In this document: one piece after another, positions 27,501 through 36,583 of the stretch
Layout: each line of letters opens with the position of its first letter
Numbering within the stretch: the stretch's first letter is position 1
DNA from: Porphyromonas vaginalis
Lineage (GTDB): Bacteria; Bacteroidota; Bacteroidia; Bacteroidales; Porphyromonadaceae
Direction of reading: 5' to 3'
Length of the DNA: 64,000 nt
Assembly (NCBI RefSeq): GCF_958301595.1
Contig: NZ_CATQJU010000001.1
Location: forward strand, 2,108,001-2,172,000
Program-made: the position numbers and the translations under genes
Notes under the pieces: generated by a model
The model's input: the letters and a program-made list of their open reading frames with translations, nothing else
Database searches by the model: none
Told to the model about the DNA's origin: nothing

Positions 27501-28208
27501 ATGATCTGGAAAATCATCGTGGCAATAGTCGCTGTCTTGATTATTGCTTTTATCGTGTTTGAAATCGTGTCTCGGCTCATTGCTAAGAAAAACCTGAAAG
27601 CCTTTTTGGCTTCTCATCCTCAAACACCGCTCACCGAGGAAAAGAAAAGGTTACTGGTATTTGGAGCCATCTTGTCTTGTTATCGCAGTGAGGACATCCT
27701 TAGTATTATCACCGATGATAATATGAATGTATACAAGACCGGGCTTCAAGAACAATGGAGCATTAATGGTCGGGAAGATGCTCTAGAGACGCTAAACGCT
27801 CTCCTTAATTTAGAGCGGAGTACGGAATTGGACGAAGTCCTTGCTCAAAGAGGTTCTTCCGAGGAACTTATTGAGCTGCAGACTTTGATAGCAGACGGGC
27901 TAAAAACGGATTTGGCTCAAGTCCGGACCACAACCTCCACGTATGCTTGGGACGTATGCCGACTGGTGAGCTTGGCAAAATGGTGTTATTGGTTGCAATA
28001 CATCAGTGAAGCGGAAATGTGGAAGTACCTCAATGAAGGAGCGGTGAAGGCATCGTCATTAGGCAAAGACTGGAACGACTATACGGTCTCGTTCTTAATG
28101 GGCCGAGCCATTCAAGGGTTTGGTACAGAGGATATCATAGACGATTGTAAGGCTCTATATCATAGAGAGTCTGACACGGATGTGTATTCCAAATACAGCT
28201 TTAAATAA
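27501..28208 (+). CDS. DUF1266 domain protein with N-terminal membrane anchor
   Basis: A 235-residue protein with one hydrophobic helix at residues 2-20 (KIIVAIVAVLIIAFIVFEIV), then a soluble domain ending in the DUF1266 pattern: YAWDVCRLVSLAKWCYWLQY, SEAEMWKYL, and GKDWNDYTVSFLMGRAIQG. DUF1266 proteins have no known activity. It lies 47 bases after the DUF3137 gene and probably belongs to the same acquired row. Base composition is clearly more AT-rich than the housekeeping genes on either side. Confidence 0.75.
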   Translation: MIWKIIVAIVAVLIIAFIVFEIVSRLIAKKNLKAFLASHPQTPLTEEKKRLLVFGAILSCYRSEDILSIITDDNMNVYKTGLQEQWSINGREDALETLNALLNLERSTELDEVLAQRGSSEELIELQTLIADGLKTDLAQVRTTTSTYAWDVCRLVSLAKWCYWLQYISEAEMWKYLNEGAVKASSLGKDWNDYTVSFLMGRAIQGFGTEDIIDDCKALYHRESDTDVYSKYSFK

Positions 28209-28256
28209 CTTTTCAAAGCTGACCGAGACCTCTGTGCAAAGGTCTCCCAATGATGG

Positions 28257-28296
28257 TATAGTCAATGGTCCTTTACAAAAAGGATCATTGACTATA
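28257..28296 (+). terminator. Terminator-like hairpin after the DUF1266 gene
   Basis: Arms 28257-28274 (TATAGTCAATGGTCCTTT) and 28279-28296 pair over 18 positions with one mismatch around a 4-base loop, followed by TTATTATC. It lies 48 bases after the stop of the rightward row. Confidence 0.8.
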
Positions 28297-28380
28297 TTAT
28301 TATCTATGTCTATCTTTCTTGTGAGAAAGAGGAAGTCTTTGACAGCTCCTTATTGTAATAAGGGGCTGCTAAAAAAGAAT

Positions 28381-28420
28381 GTAGCCCGCTGGTAGGAGGG
28401 GAGACCTACTAGCGGGCTAC
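28381..28420 (-). terminator. Terminator of pepT
   Basis: Arms 28381-28396 (GTAGCCCGCTGGTAGG) and 28405-28420 pair with one mismatch. On the minus strand the stem is followed by ATTCTTTTTTAG, a proper T-run. It ends the leftward TPR-to-pepT transcript. Confidence 0.88.
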
Positions 28421-28439
28421 AGATTTAATGCGTTGGCTC

Positions 28440-29672
28440 TTAGTCTAAGGCCTGCGATGTGGCGTAGCGACGAACTAGCTGCGTCACGATGGCGAGGCAG
28501 CGCTCCATGGCATCGAGCGAGCAGTACTCGTGGAGGGAGTGGAAGTTGCCCCCACTGGTGAAGATGTTGGGGCAGGGGATGCCTCGCTCCGAGAGAACCG
28601 CCCCGTCGGTACCGCCACGTATCGGCTGGATGATCGGCTTGACACCGACCGCCTCGTAGGCTGCGATAGCGTGCTCGATGACCTCTGGGTGCGGAGCGAT
28701 GTAGTCGTACATGTTGCGGTACTGGTAAGAGACTTCGATCGCAAGCTGTGCGGCGTGTGGCTCTTCGTTGACCTGCTGAGCTACCTCTTGGATGCGTGCT
28801 ATGCGCTGCTCTAGGAGCTGGCGGTCGTGGTCGCGGATGATGTACTCAGCGGTTGCGGACGAGACATCGCCCGACATGTGGCATAGGTGCAGGAAGCCTT
28901 CCCGTCCCTGGGTCACCTCGGGTCGCTCGCTCGTGTAACCTAGTCTGTAGTCGAGCTTGATGAGTGACTGGAGGGCATGACGCATCGTGTGGTAGGCACT
29001 GCCTGGGTGGACGTTGTGTCCTGTAGCGGTGATGCGTGCAGAGGCTGCGTGAAAGCATTCGTACTCAAACTCGCCCTCAAGTCCTCCGTCGATGGTGTAG
29101 GCATAGGTCGCCTGAAGCTGACTCTCGTCGAAGGACTCTAGTCCTCGCCCGACCTCTTCGTCTGTCGTGAAGGCTAGTGCGATAGGTCCGTGCGCTAGCT
29201 CGGGCTTGCTCTGAAGCTCCGCAGCAAGGGTCATCAAAATGGCGACGCCCGCCTTGTCGTCAGCTCCGAGGAGCGTCGTCCCGTCGCTCGTGATGAGCGT
29301 ATGCCCCACATAGCGCAGCAGGTCGGGGTAGTCGCTGGGACTTAGTATGCTGCCCTTGAGCTGTATCGGCTTGCCGTCGTAGTTGGGGTGGAGACAGGGT
29401 GAGACCTTTTCGCCAGGAGCTTCGGGCGAGGTGTCTACATGAGCGAGGAGTGCGATGCGGGGCACCTTTTCGTAGCCAGCAGTGGCAGGGATTTGTGCTA
29501 TCAGATAGCCTGCATCGTAGCAAGTAGCGGGGATCTGTAGCGTCTCTAGCTCCGTGTGAAGCAGGTGGAGCAAGTCCCACTGACAGGGTGTCGAGGGCTT
29601 CGTCGGGCTATTCGGATCGGAGGTGGTGTGCACCTTTACGTAGCGGAGAAATCGCTCTAGGAGTTGGCTCAT
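28440..29672 (-). CDS. pepT: Peptidase T (tripeptide aminopeptidase)
   Basis: A 410-residue cytoplasmic M20-family zinc peptidase that removes the N-terminal residue of tripeptides. Metal-binding segments appear in order: LLAHVDTSPEAPG (His and catalytic Asp), LLGADDKAGVAIL (bridging Asp), FTTDEEVGRG (catalytic Glu), YTIDGGLEGE, and the last His in SGGNFHSLHEY. The length is normal. In an asaccharolytic organism that feeds on peptides, such an enzyme is central (inference). It follows the HAD-hotdog gene by 15 bases. Confidence 0.95.
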   Translation of the reverse strand: MSQLLERFLRYVKVHTTSDPNSPTKPSTPCQWDLLHLLHTELETLQIPATCYDAGYLIAQIPATAGYEKVPRIALLAHVDTSPEAPGEKVSPCLHPNYDGKPIQLKGSILSPSDYPDLLRYVGHTLITSDGTTLLGADDKAGVAILMTLAAELQSKPELAHGPIALAFTTDEEVGRGLESFDESQLQATYAYTIDGGLEGEFEYECFHAASARITATGHNVHPGSAYHTMRHALQSLIKLDYRLGYTSERPEVTQGREGFLHLCHMSGDVSSATAEYIIRDHDRQLLEQRIARIQEVAQQVNEEPHAAQLAIEVSYQYRNMYDYIAPHPEVIEHAIAAYEAVGVKPIIQPIRGGTDGAVLSERGIPCPNIFTSGGNFHSLHEYCSLDAMERCLAIVTQLVRRYATSQALD

Positions 29673-29687
29673 AGCGTGTGCCGATGC

Positions 29688-30950
29688 TTAGCGCTGCTTG
29701 ATGATACTGTTGATGACACGGCAAGTGCAGATGAGCTTGCCACTCTGGGTGGAGTAGATGTCTACGTTCCAGACATGTGTGCTGCGCCCTTTGTGGAGTA
29801 TCGTAGCGACGCCGCGCACGGTGTCTCCGACGACTGTCGAGGAGACGTGGTAGCCACTCACCTGCATGCCGACTTGTATCTCGCCTTCGTTGGCGATGGC
29901 TACAGATCCTAGTCCCGCGAGGGTTTCGGCAAAGGCTAGTGAAGCTCCTCCGTGCAGTATACCCATGGGTTGTCTCGTACGATTGTCCACGGGCATCGTA
30001 CCTGTGACATAGCCACGGGCTATCTCTGTGCAGCGCATACCGAGCGTGCCCATGAGCGTATTGGGCATGATTTCGTTGGCATCTTTTGGGTCAAAGGGAA
30101 CTCCGTCGTAGCGCAACTTGATCTGCTTGGTGATCATGTGGGCTAAGCCCGCAGCATCGCAAGAGGTGGTGATGTAGTCGGCGCAACTCTTGAGTGGCTC
30201 GGGAGCGTTTGCCATAGCTACGCCCAGTCCAGCACGCTGTACCATGGCAACATCCTCTAGGGTGGTGCCGACGGCGATGATGTTTTGCTGATTGAGGTCT
30301 AGTCGATCGAGGATAAAGTCGAGTGCTCCTCGCAGGCTGACGCCAGAGGCTACGATCGAAAGCTCATTCATCGGCTCATCGTAGAGGGTAGCGGTCAAGC
30401 CTTGTGCTGCGTTGAGCTGGTCGCTCAGCTTAGCCAGGCGATCTTGTCTGGCTAAGATGATAGCTCTAAAGATCGGCTCGGCGGGAGCTTTGAAGGGCTC
30501 ATCCCCCTTGGTCAAGTCTAGGATCGGCATGCTCCAGAGCTTAGCGAGCTGGAGGATACGTGGCTGATGGGTCTTGGTAGCGTAGAGTGCTTTCTCGCCT
30601 ATGAGTGCGAGCGTGTAGTCGCTATCGACCAGTTCATAGAGATGCGTGAGCTGCTCAGCACGCAGAGGACGAGAGGCTAGCTCACGACCCGTGCGACAGT
30701 TGTGAATGCGTGCGCCTAGATGGGAGATGATGTAGCCGCTGTTGCGCGGTAGTTGCAGCTGCTCCGAGATATTCAGGAGACTACTCATAGGCGCTTCGCT
30801 GGCGACCGCCACACGCAGGGCGTACTCCTCCTGCACCTCTAGGAGAGCTTCGCGGTCCTCCAGAGCGATCTCGCCATTGCTCCCGAGTAGGCAGTTGCGG
30901 TCTTTGATGGCTAGAAACTTATAGCCGCCACTCTTTGCTTGATTCATCAT
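29688..30950 (-). CDS. HAD-like domain fused to a PaaI-type hotdog thioesterase; HAD site degenerate
   Basis: A 420-residue fusion. Residues 1-270 have the layout of a Cof-type HAD phosphatase, with the late motif AVGTTLEDVAMVQRAGLGVA, but the N-terminal nucleophile motif DxDGT is replaced by IKDRNCLL near residue 16, so both catalytic Asp residues appear lost. Residues 285-420 form a hotdog acyl-CoA thioesterase with MGILHGGASLAFAETLAG, the usual active-site loop. HAD-hotdog fusions occur in Bacteroidetes, where the thioesterase may hydrolyse 1,4-dihydroxy-2-naphthoyl-CoA for menaquinone; no men gene is adjacent, so that is a guess. Confidence 0.82.
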   Translation of the reverse strand: MMNQAKSGGYKFLAIKDRNCLLGSNGEIALEDREALLEVQEEYALRVAVASEAPMSSLLNISEQLQLPRNSGYIISHLGARIHNCRTGRELASRPLRAEQLTHLYELVDSDYTLALIGEKALYATKTHQPRILQLAKLWSMPILDLTKGDEPFKAPAEPIFRAIILARQDRLAKLSDQLNAAQGLTATLYDEPMNELSIVASGVSLRGALDFILDRLDLNQQNIIAVGTTLEDVAMVQRAGLGVAMANAPEPLKSCADYITTSCDAAGLAHMITKQIKLRYDGVPFDPKDANEIMPNTLMGTLGMRCTEIARGYVTGTMPVDNRTRQPMGILHGGASLAFAETLAGLGSVAIANEGEIQVGMQVSGYHVSSTVVGDTVRGVATILHKGRSTHVWNVDIYSTQSGKLICTCRVINSIIKQR

Positions 30951-30962
30951 ATTACTCCTTAA

Positions 30963-32771
30963 TTATAATGCGGACCAGTTAAACTGTACCCCGATGCGCC
31001 CGCTGTAAGGCTGCGACATGTCGTAAGCACCTAGTCCGTAGTGCTGACTGTCGAAGGTGGCAAAGAGCGTCCACATCTTGGTCAAGCGGTACTGCGCCGT
31101 CACCTCAGCGGTGAGCCTTGTGAGCGAACCCCTAGCGGCACCCTCGCGAAGCCCGGTCTTGGGAGCTTGGGCGGGGTGCAGGATCTTGGTCGTGAGACTG
31201 GTGTCGTAGTAGACCACCCCACGAAGGTCTAGGCGCTTGGTAGGACGAACGGCCAACTTCGCATAGCCTTGGAAGTAAGGCTTGGGGACACGGAATGAGT
31301 AGTTGGCAAGACGGTTAAACTGCGCTCCGAGGCTCAGTTCACAGACCTTTGCAATGACGGTAGAGAGGTCTAGACCCGCGTAGAAGATGTCGAGCTTCGT
31401 GTACTCGTTGCGCTGCGACTGTAGCCATGAGCCGTAAAGCTCCTCGCCAGCGTAGTAGGGTAGGAGGTTGAAGCCGTAAGTGCGAGCGTAATGATCGTAC
31501 CCGCCGTACAGCTCGTAGGTGCCAGAGCCGAGCTGGAGCTTGACTCCTGTGCGAGAGGCGAGCTGCTGACGCTCAGGTCTAGGCAGTGCGTTGAGCATGA
31601 TGCCTGGTATGCGAGCTAGGTAGTCAAAGGGGTTGACATCTTGTAGCCCGCCCGACGCCTGCAGGTACCACTCCCAGCGTCTCTGATCAGAGAGCGACAG
31701 GCGAACCTCTGGGTAGACCAAAACCTCTTGGTTGGCTAAGTCTACGCCCACACCGCCTGAAAAGTCTAGATCGGCAAAGTTAACGAACCCACGATAGCGG
31801 AACTGCGGGTGCGCCCCTAGGAGGAAGAGCTGTGACGGCTGGCCCGTGCGGATACGCATATCGGCACCTAGTCCGAGAGACCAGTCGTCAGAGAGCTGCA
31901 CAGCTGTAGCTCCATCGGCGTCTATCACGTGCATGTGCTCGCTTGCAATGAGATCTCTTTGGGCTGGGCTGGGTAGTGAGTGGGATAGGAAGGCGTAGCG
32001 TGCGCCAAGGTCAAAAGACCAGTTCTGCGCCTGGAGGTTGTCTATGCGTCCCGTCAGACTGTACTCGCGCAGTGCATCTTGCCAGCCAGTGCGGTCCAGT
32101 AGGGGTATCTCGTTCATCTGCATCCTCTGCTGCGTAGGCGTATGCGCAAAGATATGACTGCGTATGCCTCCCTGCAGCTTGATCATGCTCTCTCGCCAGT
32201 GGTAGCTGTAGCCTAGGACTCCCTCGGTAGCGTGGCGGTACATCTCCGTCTGTCGGGGAACTTCCTCAAGGTAGTGATAGTCTGGATCGGACTGGTCCAT
32301 AGGTCCATGCACGGAGCGGTTAGGTCCGTTCTTGCTGAGCGAGAAAAGCTCCGACCGATGCGTCAGATCGAGCGAGAGGACATTGTGCTGGCTCCCAAAG
32401 TGCCACTGCCCCGCCAGATCCCCACCGAAAGCTGGTGCATAGCCTCCAAAGAGACGAGCCATGATGCCATTGTACGGCTGAGGCACCTCACGGGCAAAGC
32501 CCGACAGCTGAGGCGTCGGTGCTGGCGAAAGGGTCGGCGTGAAGTCTCTCGTGGAGCGAGGCGTCGCTGGGTTGTAGCGCTCGATCTGAGGCTTCGTCAG
32601 AGGTATCGGGGTAAAGATAGGATTGGTGTCATCGATCTGTCTCACCTTGTCGCTCACCACGGTAACCTCGCGGCTGATCGTGTCACGCTCGGCCAATGTT
32701 TTGGTGTTTTGAGCTAAAGCTGGGAGTAGTGTGCTGAGCAGGATTAGGAGGAGACTATATAGTCGTTTCAT
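30963..32771 (-). CDS. Outer-membrane beta-barrel protein, partner of the TPR protein
   Basis: A 602-residue protein with a signal peptide at residues 1-20 (LYSLLLILLSTLLPALAQ). A Pro/Thr-rich segment follows at about 50-95. The rest is made of alternating strands of TonB-receptor-like or porin-like barrel type (DFSGGVGVDLANQEVLVYPE, YELYGGYDHYARTYGF), ending GRIGVQFNWSAL. There is no plug domain or TonB box. It starts 42 bases after the TPR gene stops, and such TPR-plus-barrel pairs recur in Bacteroidales. Its cargo or role is unknown. Confidence 0.75.
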   Translation of the reverse strand: MKRLYSLLLILLSTLLPALAQNTKTLAERDTISREVTVVSDKVRQIDDTNPIFTPIPLTKPQIERYNPATPRSTRDFTPTLSPAPTPQLSGFAREVPQPYNGIMARLFGGYAPAFGGDLAGQWHFGSQHNVLSLDLTHRSELFSLSKNGPNRSVHGPMDQSDPDYHYLEEVPRQTEMYRHATEGVLGYSYHWRESMIKLQGGIRSHIFAHTPTQQRMQMNEIPLLDRTGWQDALREYSLTGRIDNLQAQNWSFDLGARYAFLSHSLPSPAQRDLIASEHMHVIDADGATAVQLSDDWSLGLGADMRIRTGQPSQLFLLGAHPQFRYRGFVNFADLDFSGGVGVDLANQEVLVYPEVRLSLSDQRRWEWYLQASGGLQDVNPFDYLARIPGIMLNALPRPERQQLASRTGVKLQLGSGTYELYGGYDHYARTYGFNLLPYYAGEELYGSWLQSQRNEYTKLDIFYAGLDLSTVIAKVCELSLGAQFNRLANYSFRVPKPYFQGYAKLAVRPTKRLDLRGVVYYDTSLTTKILHPAQAPKTGLREGAARGSLTRLTAEVTAQYRLTKMWTLFATFDSQHYGLGAYDMSQPYSGRIGVQFNWSAL

Positions 32772-32813
32772 CGCTTGTAGACTTAATCGTTGGAATAGTA
32801 GGGTAGAGAGATA

Positions 32814-35800
32814 TTAGCGAGCGGTGCTCTGGCGAAGCTGTGCAAGCTTTTCGGCAGCACGCTGACGTATCGGCGAGCTCTCGTCGGTGTAGTTCTTGAG
32901 CAGGCTCTCGAGGTATAGTCTTGCCGTGTCGGGGTCTCCCTTGGCGAGGTACCAGTCGGAGAGCGTTATGATCGTCTCGGCAGATAGTTCGGGGTCTGGG
33001 TAGGCGTCGTTGACCAACTTGTCGAGTAGCTGCTTCGAGTAGCTCTGCTGGATCTTGTTGGAGACGTAGTACTGAGCCAATAGGAGCGTCCCCTGAGTGC
33101 CAGCGTAGGTCTCTATGCGAGCGATAAGTGGCTTCAGCAGCGACTCGATCTGGTTGCCCCGACCTGTCTTCAAGTAGCTGGTCGCTAGGCGACAAGTCAG
33201 GCGGTCTAGTTGCTCTTGGCTCCACCCCTTAGACTTGTCTAGCTGTGGGGTTACGACCTTGATGACCCACTCATACTGTCCCGCTTGGAGCGCGCTCTCG
33301 GTAGCCGAGAGCAGTGTCGTCTGATAACTCGCTGGCTCTAGCGGTAGTGTGAGCAGCTCCTGCTGCAAGGGCAATGCCTGCGCATAAGCTCGCTGATGAA
33401 GGCGCATGGCTGACATCTTCTGAAGCAAACCGATGTGTAGCTCCTGCGACAATTGCTTGCGGCTGGGGTAGATGCGCTCATAGAGTGCTAGAGCGTCTGC
33501 CTCCTTACCAGCTCGCTCGTAGAGGTCGCCCAAGTAGTAGTGCGCTAAGAGCGAAGAGGCTCCCTGGGGCTTCAGAGCTAGATACTCCTTGAGCAAACGC
33601 TCTGCCTGTGGCTGTCGCGACTGGTAAGCACGCTCGGCCGTCTCGAAGGAGATGTTCATCGCCTCGCTCTCGTTGATGGCGTAGCTGCCGCCAATGCTAT
33701 TCGCATACTGGACAAACTCTGTGGAGCGTCCCTCCTCGATGTAGATACTCTTGAGGGCTTCGTATGCCTGCTTTGCTTCGCCACTCTGAGGAGCCTCGGC
33801 TAGCAGAGCTTTGTACGTCTCGATAGCTCGGCTCGTCTCATTCCTATTATAATATAGTAGTGCCAACTGCAGGGCAGCCTTGCGCCCATACTCACTCTGT
33901 GGGTACTCTTGCGACAGGCGCGTGAAGGCTCCGATAGCCTCCGCATGCTGTCCCGACAGCTCCATAGCGCGTCCCTGATCGTACATAGCTCGAGGCTTGT
34001 AGAGACTGTTTGGGTGGCGAGCAACTAACTTATCGAGGGCAGCTATCTGCGCCTTGTAGTCCTTCTTGAGGCCCTCAATGTCTGACAACATGTAGAGCGC
34101 ATAGACCTGATTGTCAGGTGCGAGTCTATATGCCTCCTCGTAGTAGCGAACGGCCGGCGTGTAGTGACCCTGCATGTAGTGTGTGTCTCCTAGACGGGCG
34201 TGGATATCAGCTTGTAGCGTGTTGTCGAGCGTGCCCTCTTGGAGTAGTATGGAGAGTGTCTGTGTGGCAGCACTGTACTGCTTCTGCTTGATCTGGCTGT
34301 AGCCTAGTAGGTAGCGAGCTATCTGTAGCTGCTGGCTGGAGGCTGTGCGCTTATTGAGGATGGCCGTGAGGGCTTGTGAAGCTTGCTTGTAGGCACCCTG
34401 CTGAGAGAGGAGCTGCGCCCCTAGCAACTCAGCCTCGGTCTGGTGAGCAGACTTTGTGGCTAGTTGCTGCGCCTGCTGGTTATAGCGTTGTGCTAGAGCC
34501 AAGTCTCCGGCTTGTTGCGCCTGCTGCGTGAGCTGATTGAGCAGATAGCACTGCGCCTCTACGATAACTGGCGAAGGTCTCTGGATGCGTCCTATAGAGG
34601 CTAGACTAGTCAAGTAGTCGGGGCTGCGGTAGTAGCTCTCGATGAGGAAGCGCTCCATAGCCTCACGGTGTGCCGACTGTGCGAATGTGTTGAGAAACTC
34701 CTCGCAGAGCCTTACCTCCTGACCAAACGAACCGCTAGCCTTGCTACGCATCAGCAATACCTGCTCATACATGGCAGCCTCACGGATCGTGGGTGCTACG
34801 GCTCTATCTGCCGCCACCTGATAGGAGGCAAGGGCTTCGGAGTAAAGCCCCATATCTCTACGAGCACGTGCTAGGTAGAGGTTGGCCACGCCACTGGTCT
34901 CCGCGTCGCCACGGGTCGCTAGGAGTAGGTGCGGGATGGCTTGCTCCGTGCGCTCTGTCTCCATGTAGGCAGCCGCTAGGATGAGTTGGTCTTCGGGAGT
35001 CAAGGCATTAGCCTTTTGCTCTGCTATTGGAGCAAGACGTTCGATCGCTTTGCTTGGCTCCTCGAGACGATACCAAGCATTTGCCTCTAGGATCTGACTC
35101 TCCGTGCGCTGCTCCTCCGAGAGATGTGCCGTGGCGAGTGCCTCGGTGTGCGTGAGCACCGACTGATAGTTTTGCCGATAGAGGGCTATCCGTGCTAGTC
35201 CCAGACGAGCATCGTACTGCAGATCTCCCTGATCTTGTATCGGGATGAGTGTGCGCTCAGCCTTGTCCAGATTGTTTTGCGCGATGTATAGCTGCGCTAG
35301 ATAGAGCCTAGCCACATCGCCCCAGTAATCATCACCTGCAGCGGTCATCTCAAAGAGCTGCTCTACCTGCTCCACAGGACGGCCAGACAGTAGGAGTGCG
35401 TAGGCCATCTTGACCTGCCACTCGCTGCGTGCCTCACGTGTCAGGGTCCGCTCACGTACCTGCTCTAGCGTATGGCGTGCACGATTGTACTCCTTACTAT
35501 ATAGGTAGTGTGTAGCACGAGCTATACGAGCGACCTGCGCCTGACGGGAGATGGGATTGGTGGTGATATACTCCTCCAGCTCGGCAGCAGCATTCGGCCG
35601 CCCCAGCAGATGCGCCCCGTAGGTGGCAAACCACCCATCCACCTTGCTCAGTCGTTGTGCAGGGGTGAGGAGCGTCGTGGTACGCAGGGGTGAGCCCGCT
35701 GCGAGTGTCCCCTCGATAGCATGTTGCTCGGTGGGTATGCTAAAAGTATCTTGTGCCTGTAGTTGGTAGGCTAGTGGCAATTGCCCGCAGAGCAGTAGCG

Positions 35801-35825
35801 TGTATAGGAATCCTTTGTAGTTCAT
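32814..35825 (-). CDS. Large secreted tetratricopeptide-repeat protein
   Basis: A 1003-residue protein with a signal peptide at residues 1-24 (GFLYTLLLCGQLPLAYQLQA). Almost the whole length is tandem helix pairs of TPR type, for example ARLGDTHYMQGHYTPAVRYY, HYYLGDLYERAGKEADALAL and YSEALASYQVAADRAV. No enzymatic motif is seen. Long periplasmic or outer-membrane TPR proteins act as scaffolds; pairing with the barrel protein just downstream suggests they work together (inference). It is the first gene of a leftward unit with the barrel, the HAD-hotdog fusion and pepT. Confidence 0.88.
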   Translation of the reverse strand: MNYKGFLYTLLLCGQLPLAYQLQAQDTFSIPTEQHAIEGTLAAGSPLRTTTLLTPAQRLSKVDGWFATYGAHLLGRPNAAAELEEYITTNPISRQAQVARIARATHYLYSKEYNRARHTLEQVRERTLTREARSEWQVKMAYALLLSGRPVEQVEQLFEMTAAGDDYWGDVARLYLAQLYIAQNNLDKAERTLIPIQDQGDLQYDARLGLARIALYRQNYQSVLTHTEALATAHLSEEQRTESQILEANAWYRLEEPSKAIERLAPIAEQKANALTPEDQLILAAAYMETERTEQAIPHLLLATRGDAETSGVANLYLARARRDMGLYSEALASYQVAADRAVAPTIREAAMYEQVLLMRSKASGSFGQEVRLCEEFLNTFAQSAHREAMERFLIESYYRSPDYLTSLASIGRIQRPSPVIVEAQCYLLNQLTQQAQQAGDLALAQRYNQQAQQLATKSAHQTEAELLGAQLLSQQGAYKQASQALTAILNKRTASSQQLQIARYLLGYSQIKQKQYSAATQTLSILLQEGTLDNTLQADIHARLGDTHYMQGHYTPAVRYYEEAYRLAPDNQVYALYMLSDIEGLKKDYKAQIAALDKLVARHPNSLYKPRAMYDQGRAMELSGQHAEAIGAFTRLSQEYPQSEYGRKAALQLALLYYNRNETSRAIETYKALLAEAPQSGEAKQAYEALKSIYIEEGRSTEFVQYANSIGGSYAINESEAMNISFETAERAYQSRQPQAERLLKEYLALKPQGASSLLAHYYLGDLYERAGKEADALALYERIYPSRKQLSQELHIGLLQKMSAMRLHQRAYAQALPLQQELLTLPLEPASYQTTLLSATESALQAGQYEWVIKVVTPQLDKSKGWSQEQLDRLTCRLATSYLKTGRGNQIESLLKPLIARIETYAGTQGTLLLAQYYVSNKIQQSYSKQLLDKLVNDAYPDPELSAETIITLSDWYLAKGDPDTARLYLESLLKNYTDESSPIRQRAAEKLAQLRQSTAR

Positions 35826-35982
35826 CGGTAATAGTCTTACTTAGGGGGCTCAGTCCACAGGATGCGCCCAATCGATTCTAACGCAAATCTACTGAAATAA
35901 CTGCTGAGAGCAAAATGCGCCACCTTCGTACATTCCACTCACTAGCGCATTACGTTGCTACCCGTCTAGTGGAGCTTAGCGT

Positions 35983-36014
35983 TTTGTCGTTTGCAAAAAA
36001 AAGAACTATCTTTG
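35983..36014 (+). promoter_or_regulatory. Bacteroidetes-type promoter of small secreted protein, copy 1
   Basis: TTTG at 35983-35986, a 20-base spacer, and TATCTTTG at 36007-36014 match the -33/-7 consensus. The same arrangement precedes the paralogue at 60204-60234. Confidence 0.85.
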
Positions 36015-36060
36015 CGACATAGTGATTGTTTCCAGCTTGTTTCATCTTCTGGTACAAGGT

Positions 36061-36084
36061 GTTGAAGCAACGGGAGACTTCAAC
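36061..36084 (+). promoter_or_regulatory. Conserved leader hairpin, copy 1
   Basis: GTTGAAG (36061-36067) pairs perfectly with CTTCAAC (36078-36084) around a 10-base loop ACGGGAGA-like centre. The stem and the loop core CGGGAGA are kept in the paralogue's leader at 60270-60293, although flanking leader bases have changed. It may stabilise the message or bind a regulator. Confidence 0.6.
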
Positions 36085-36145
36085 GAGAGATCTAAAGAGA
36101 GTGAAATGATAAACTAAACAATACTAACTTCTAAGCTTTATAATT

Positions 36146-36544
36146 ATGAAACATACGACATGGTTATGTGCTCTGCTCCTTTTCGTGCTACCACTCGTGG
36201 CAAAGGGACAAGAGACAGCGACGTTGGACAAATCTCAGCAAGAGATCGCTAAGGTCATAGAAACCGTTATGCATCTATCTGAGCAGGAGGCTATCCTCGA
36301 GCAGGCAGACGCTACGACACGCAAGGCTGTCGAGACTGTGCGAGCCCTCTCTGGCCAAAAAGAGTACAGCGAGAAGAAGGCTACAGACATCGCCTCTTCA
36401 CTTACCATAGAAGACAATCACATCGTACTCCTCCCGAAGTATCAGCATCTAGCAGAGGCTGCAAGGTGGGATGGTGTATCCCTAGCTGAATTAGTGAAGG
36501 CCCTTGATGACTTTCGCTCAGCGACCCTAACTAGTCAGCCATAA
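36146..36544 (+). CDS. Small secreted protein of unknown function (paralogue 1)
   Basis: A 132-residue protein with a signal peptide at residues 1-21 (HTTWLCALLLFVLPLVAKG). The mature part, about 110 residues, is acidic and largely helical by pattern (KSQQEIAKVIETVMHLSEQE, ATTRKAVETVRALSG), without Cys. It is about 86 percent identical, by direct comparison, to the protein at 60367-60765. I do not recognise the family. It has its own promoter, a structured leader and a terminator, so it is monocistronic, and the strong promoter match suggests good expression. Confidence 0.8.
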   Translation: MKHTTWLCALLLFVLPLVAKGQETATLDKSQQEIAKVIETVMHLSEQEAILEQADATTRKAVETVRALSGQKEYSEKKATDIASSLTIEDNHIVLLPKYQHLAEAARWDGVSLAELVKALDDFRSATLTSQP

Positions 36545-36583
36545 TCGACGGTGTAACCTGCATCTTATTGCACCTATCCGTCT

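Larger units (their letters stand above)
28209..28439. other. Hairpin-rich gap at the right edge of the accessory block
   Basis: Four hairpins follow one another: GAGACC/GGTCTC (28225-28246), the long stem at 28257-28296, CAGCTCCTTATT/AATAAGGGGCTG with a 2-base loop (28343-28368), and the pepT terminator (28381-28420). No gene is seen. Confidence 0.6.
35826..36145. other. Intergenic region with promoter and long leader of the small secreted protein
   Basis: The left half (35826-35975) shows nothing recognisable; it should hold the divergent promoter of the TPR gene. The right half carries a good promoter (35983-36014) and a leader of about 125 bases with a conserved hairpin (36061-36084). 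Confidence 0.6.

Noticed and set aside
28343-28380. SAM-II-like GCTAAAAA word after a hairpin
   Set aside because: The hairpin is a plain stem with a 2-base loop, lacks the GATTT and TTGCA loop elements, and leads to no SAM-related gene on that strand.
32232-32717. 161-residue rightward frame opposite the barrel gene
   Set aside because: No domain and fully inside a gene with signal peptide and barrel pattern.
32755-33225. 156-residue leftward frame overlapping the end of the TPR gene
   Set aside because: Different frame of a well-supported TPR gene; Arg/Pro-rich shadow.
35826-36145. Possible riboswitch in the 125-base leader of the small secreted protein
   Set aside because: Only one hairpin is conserved; no aptamer consensus is recognised. 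Kept only as a leader hairpin.
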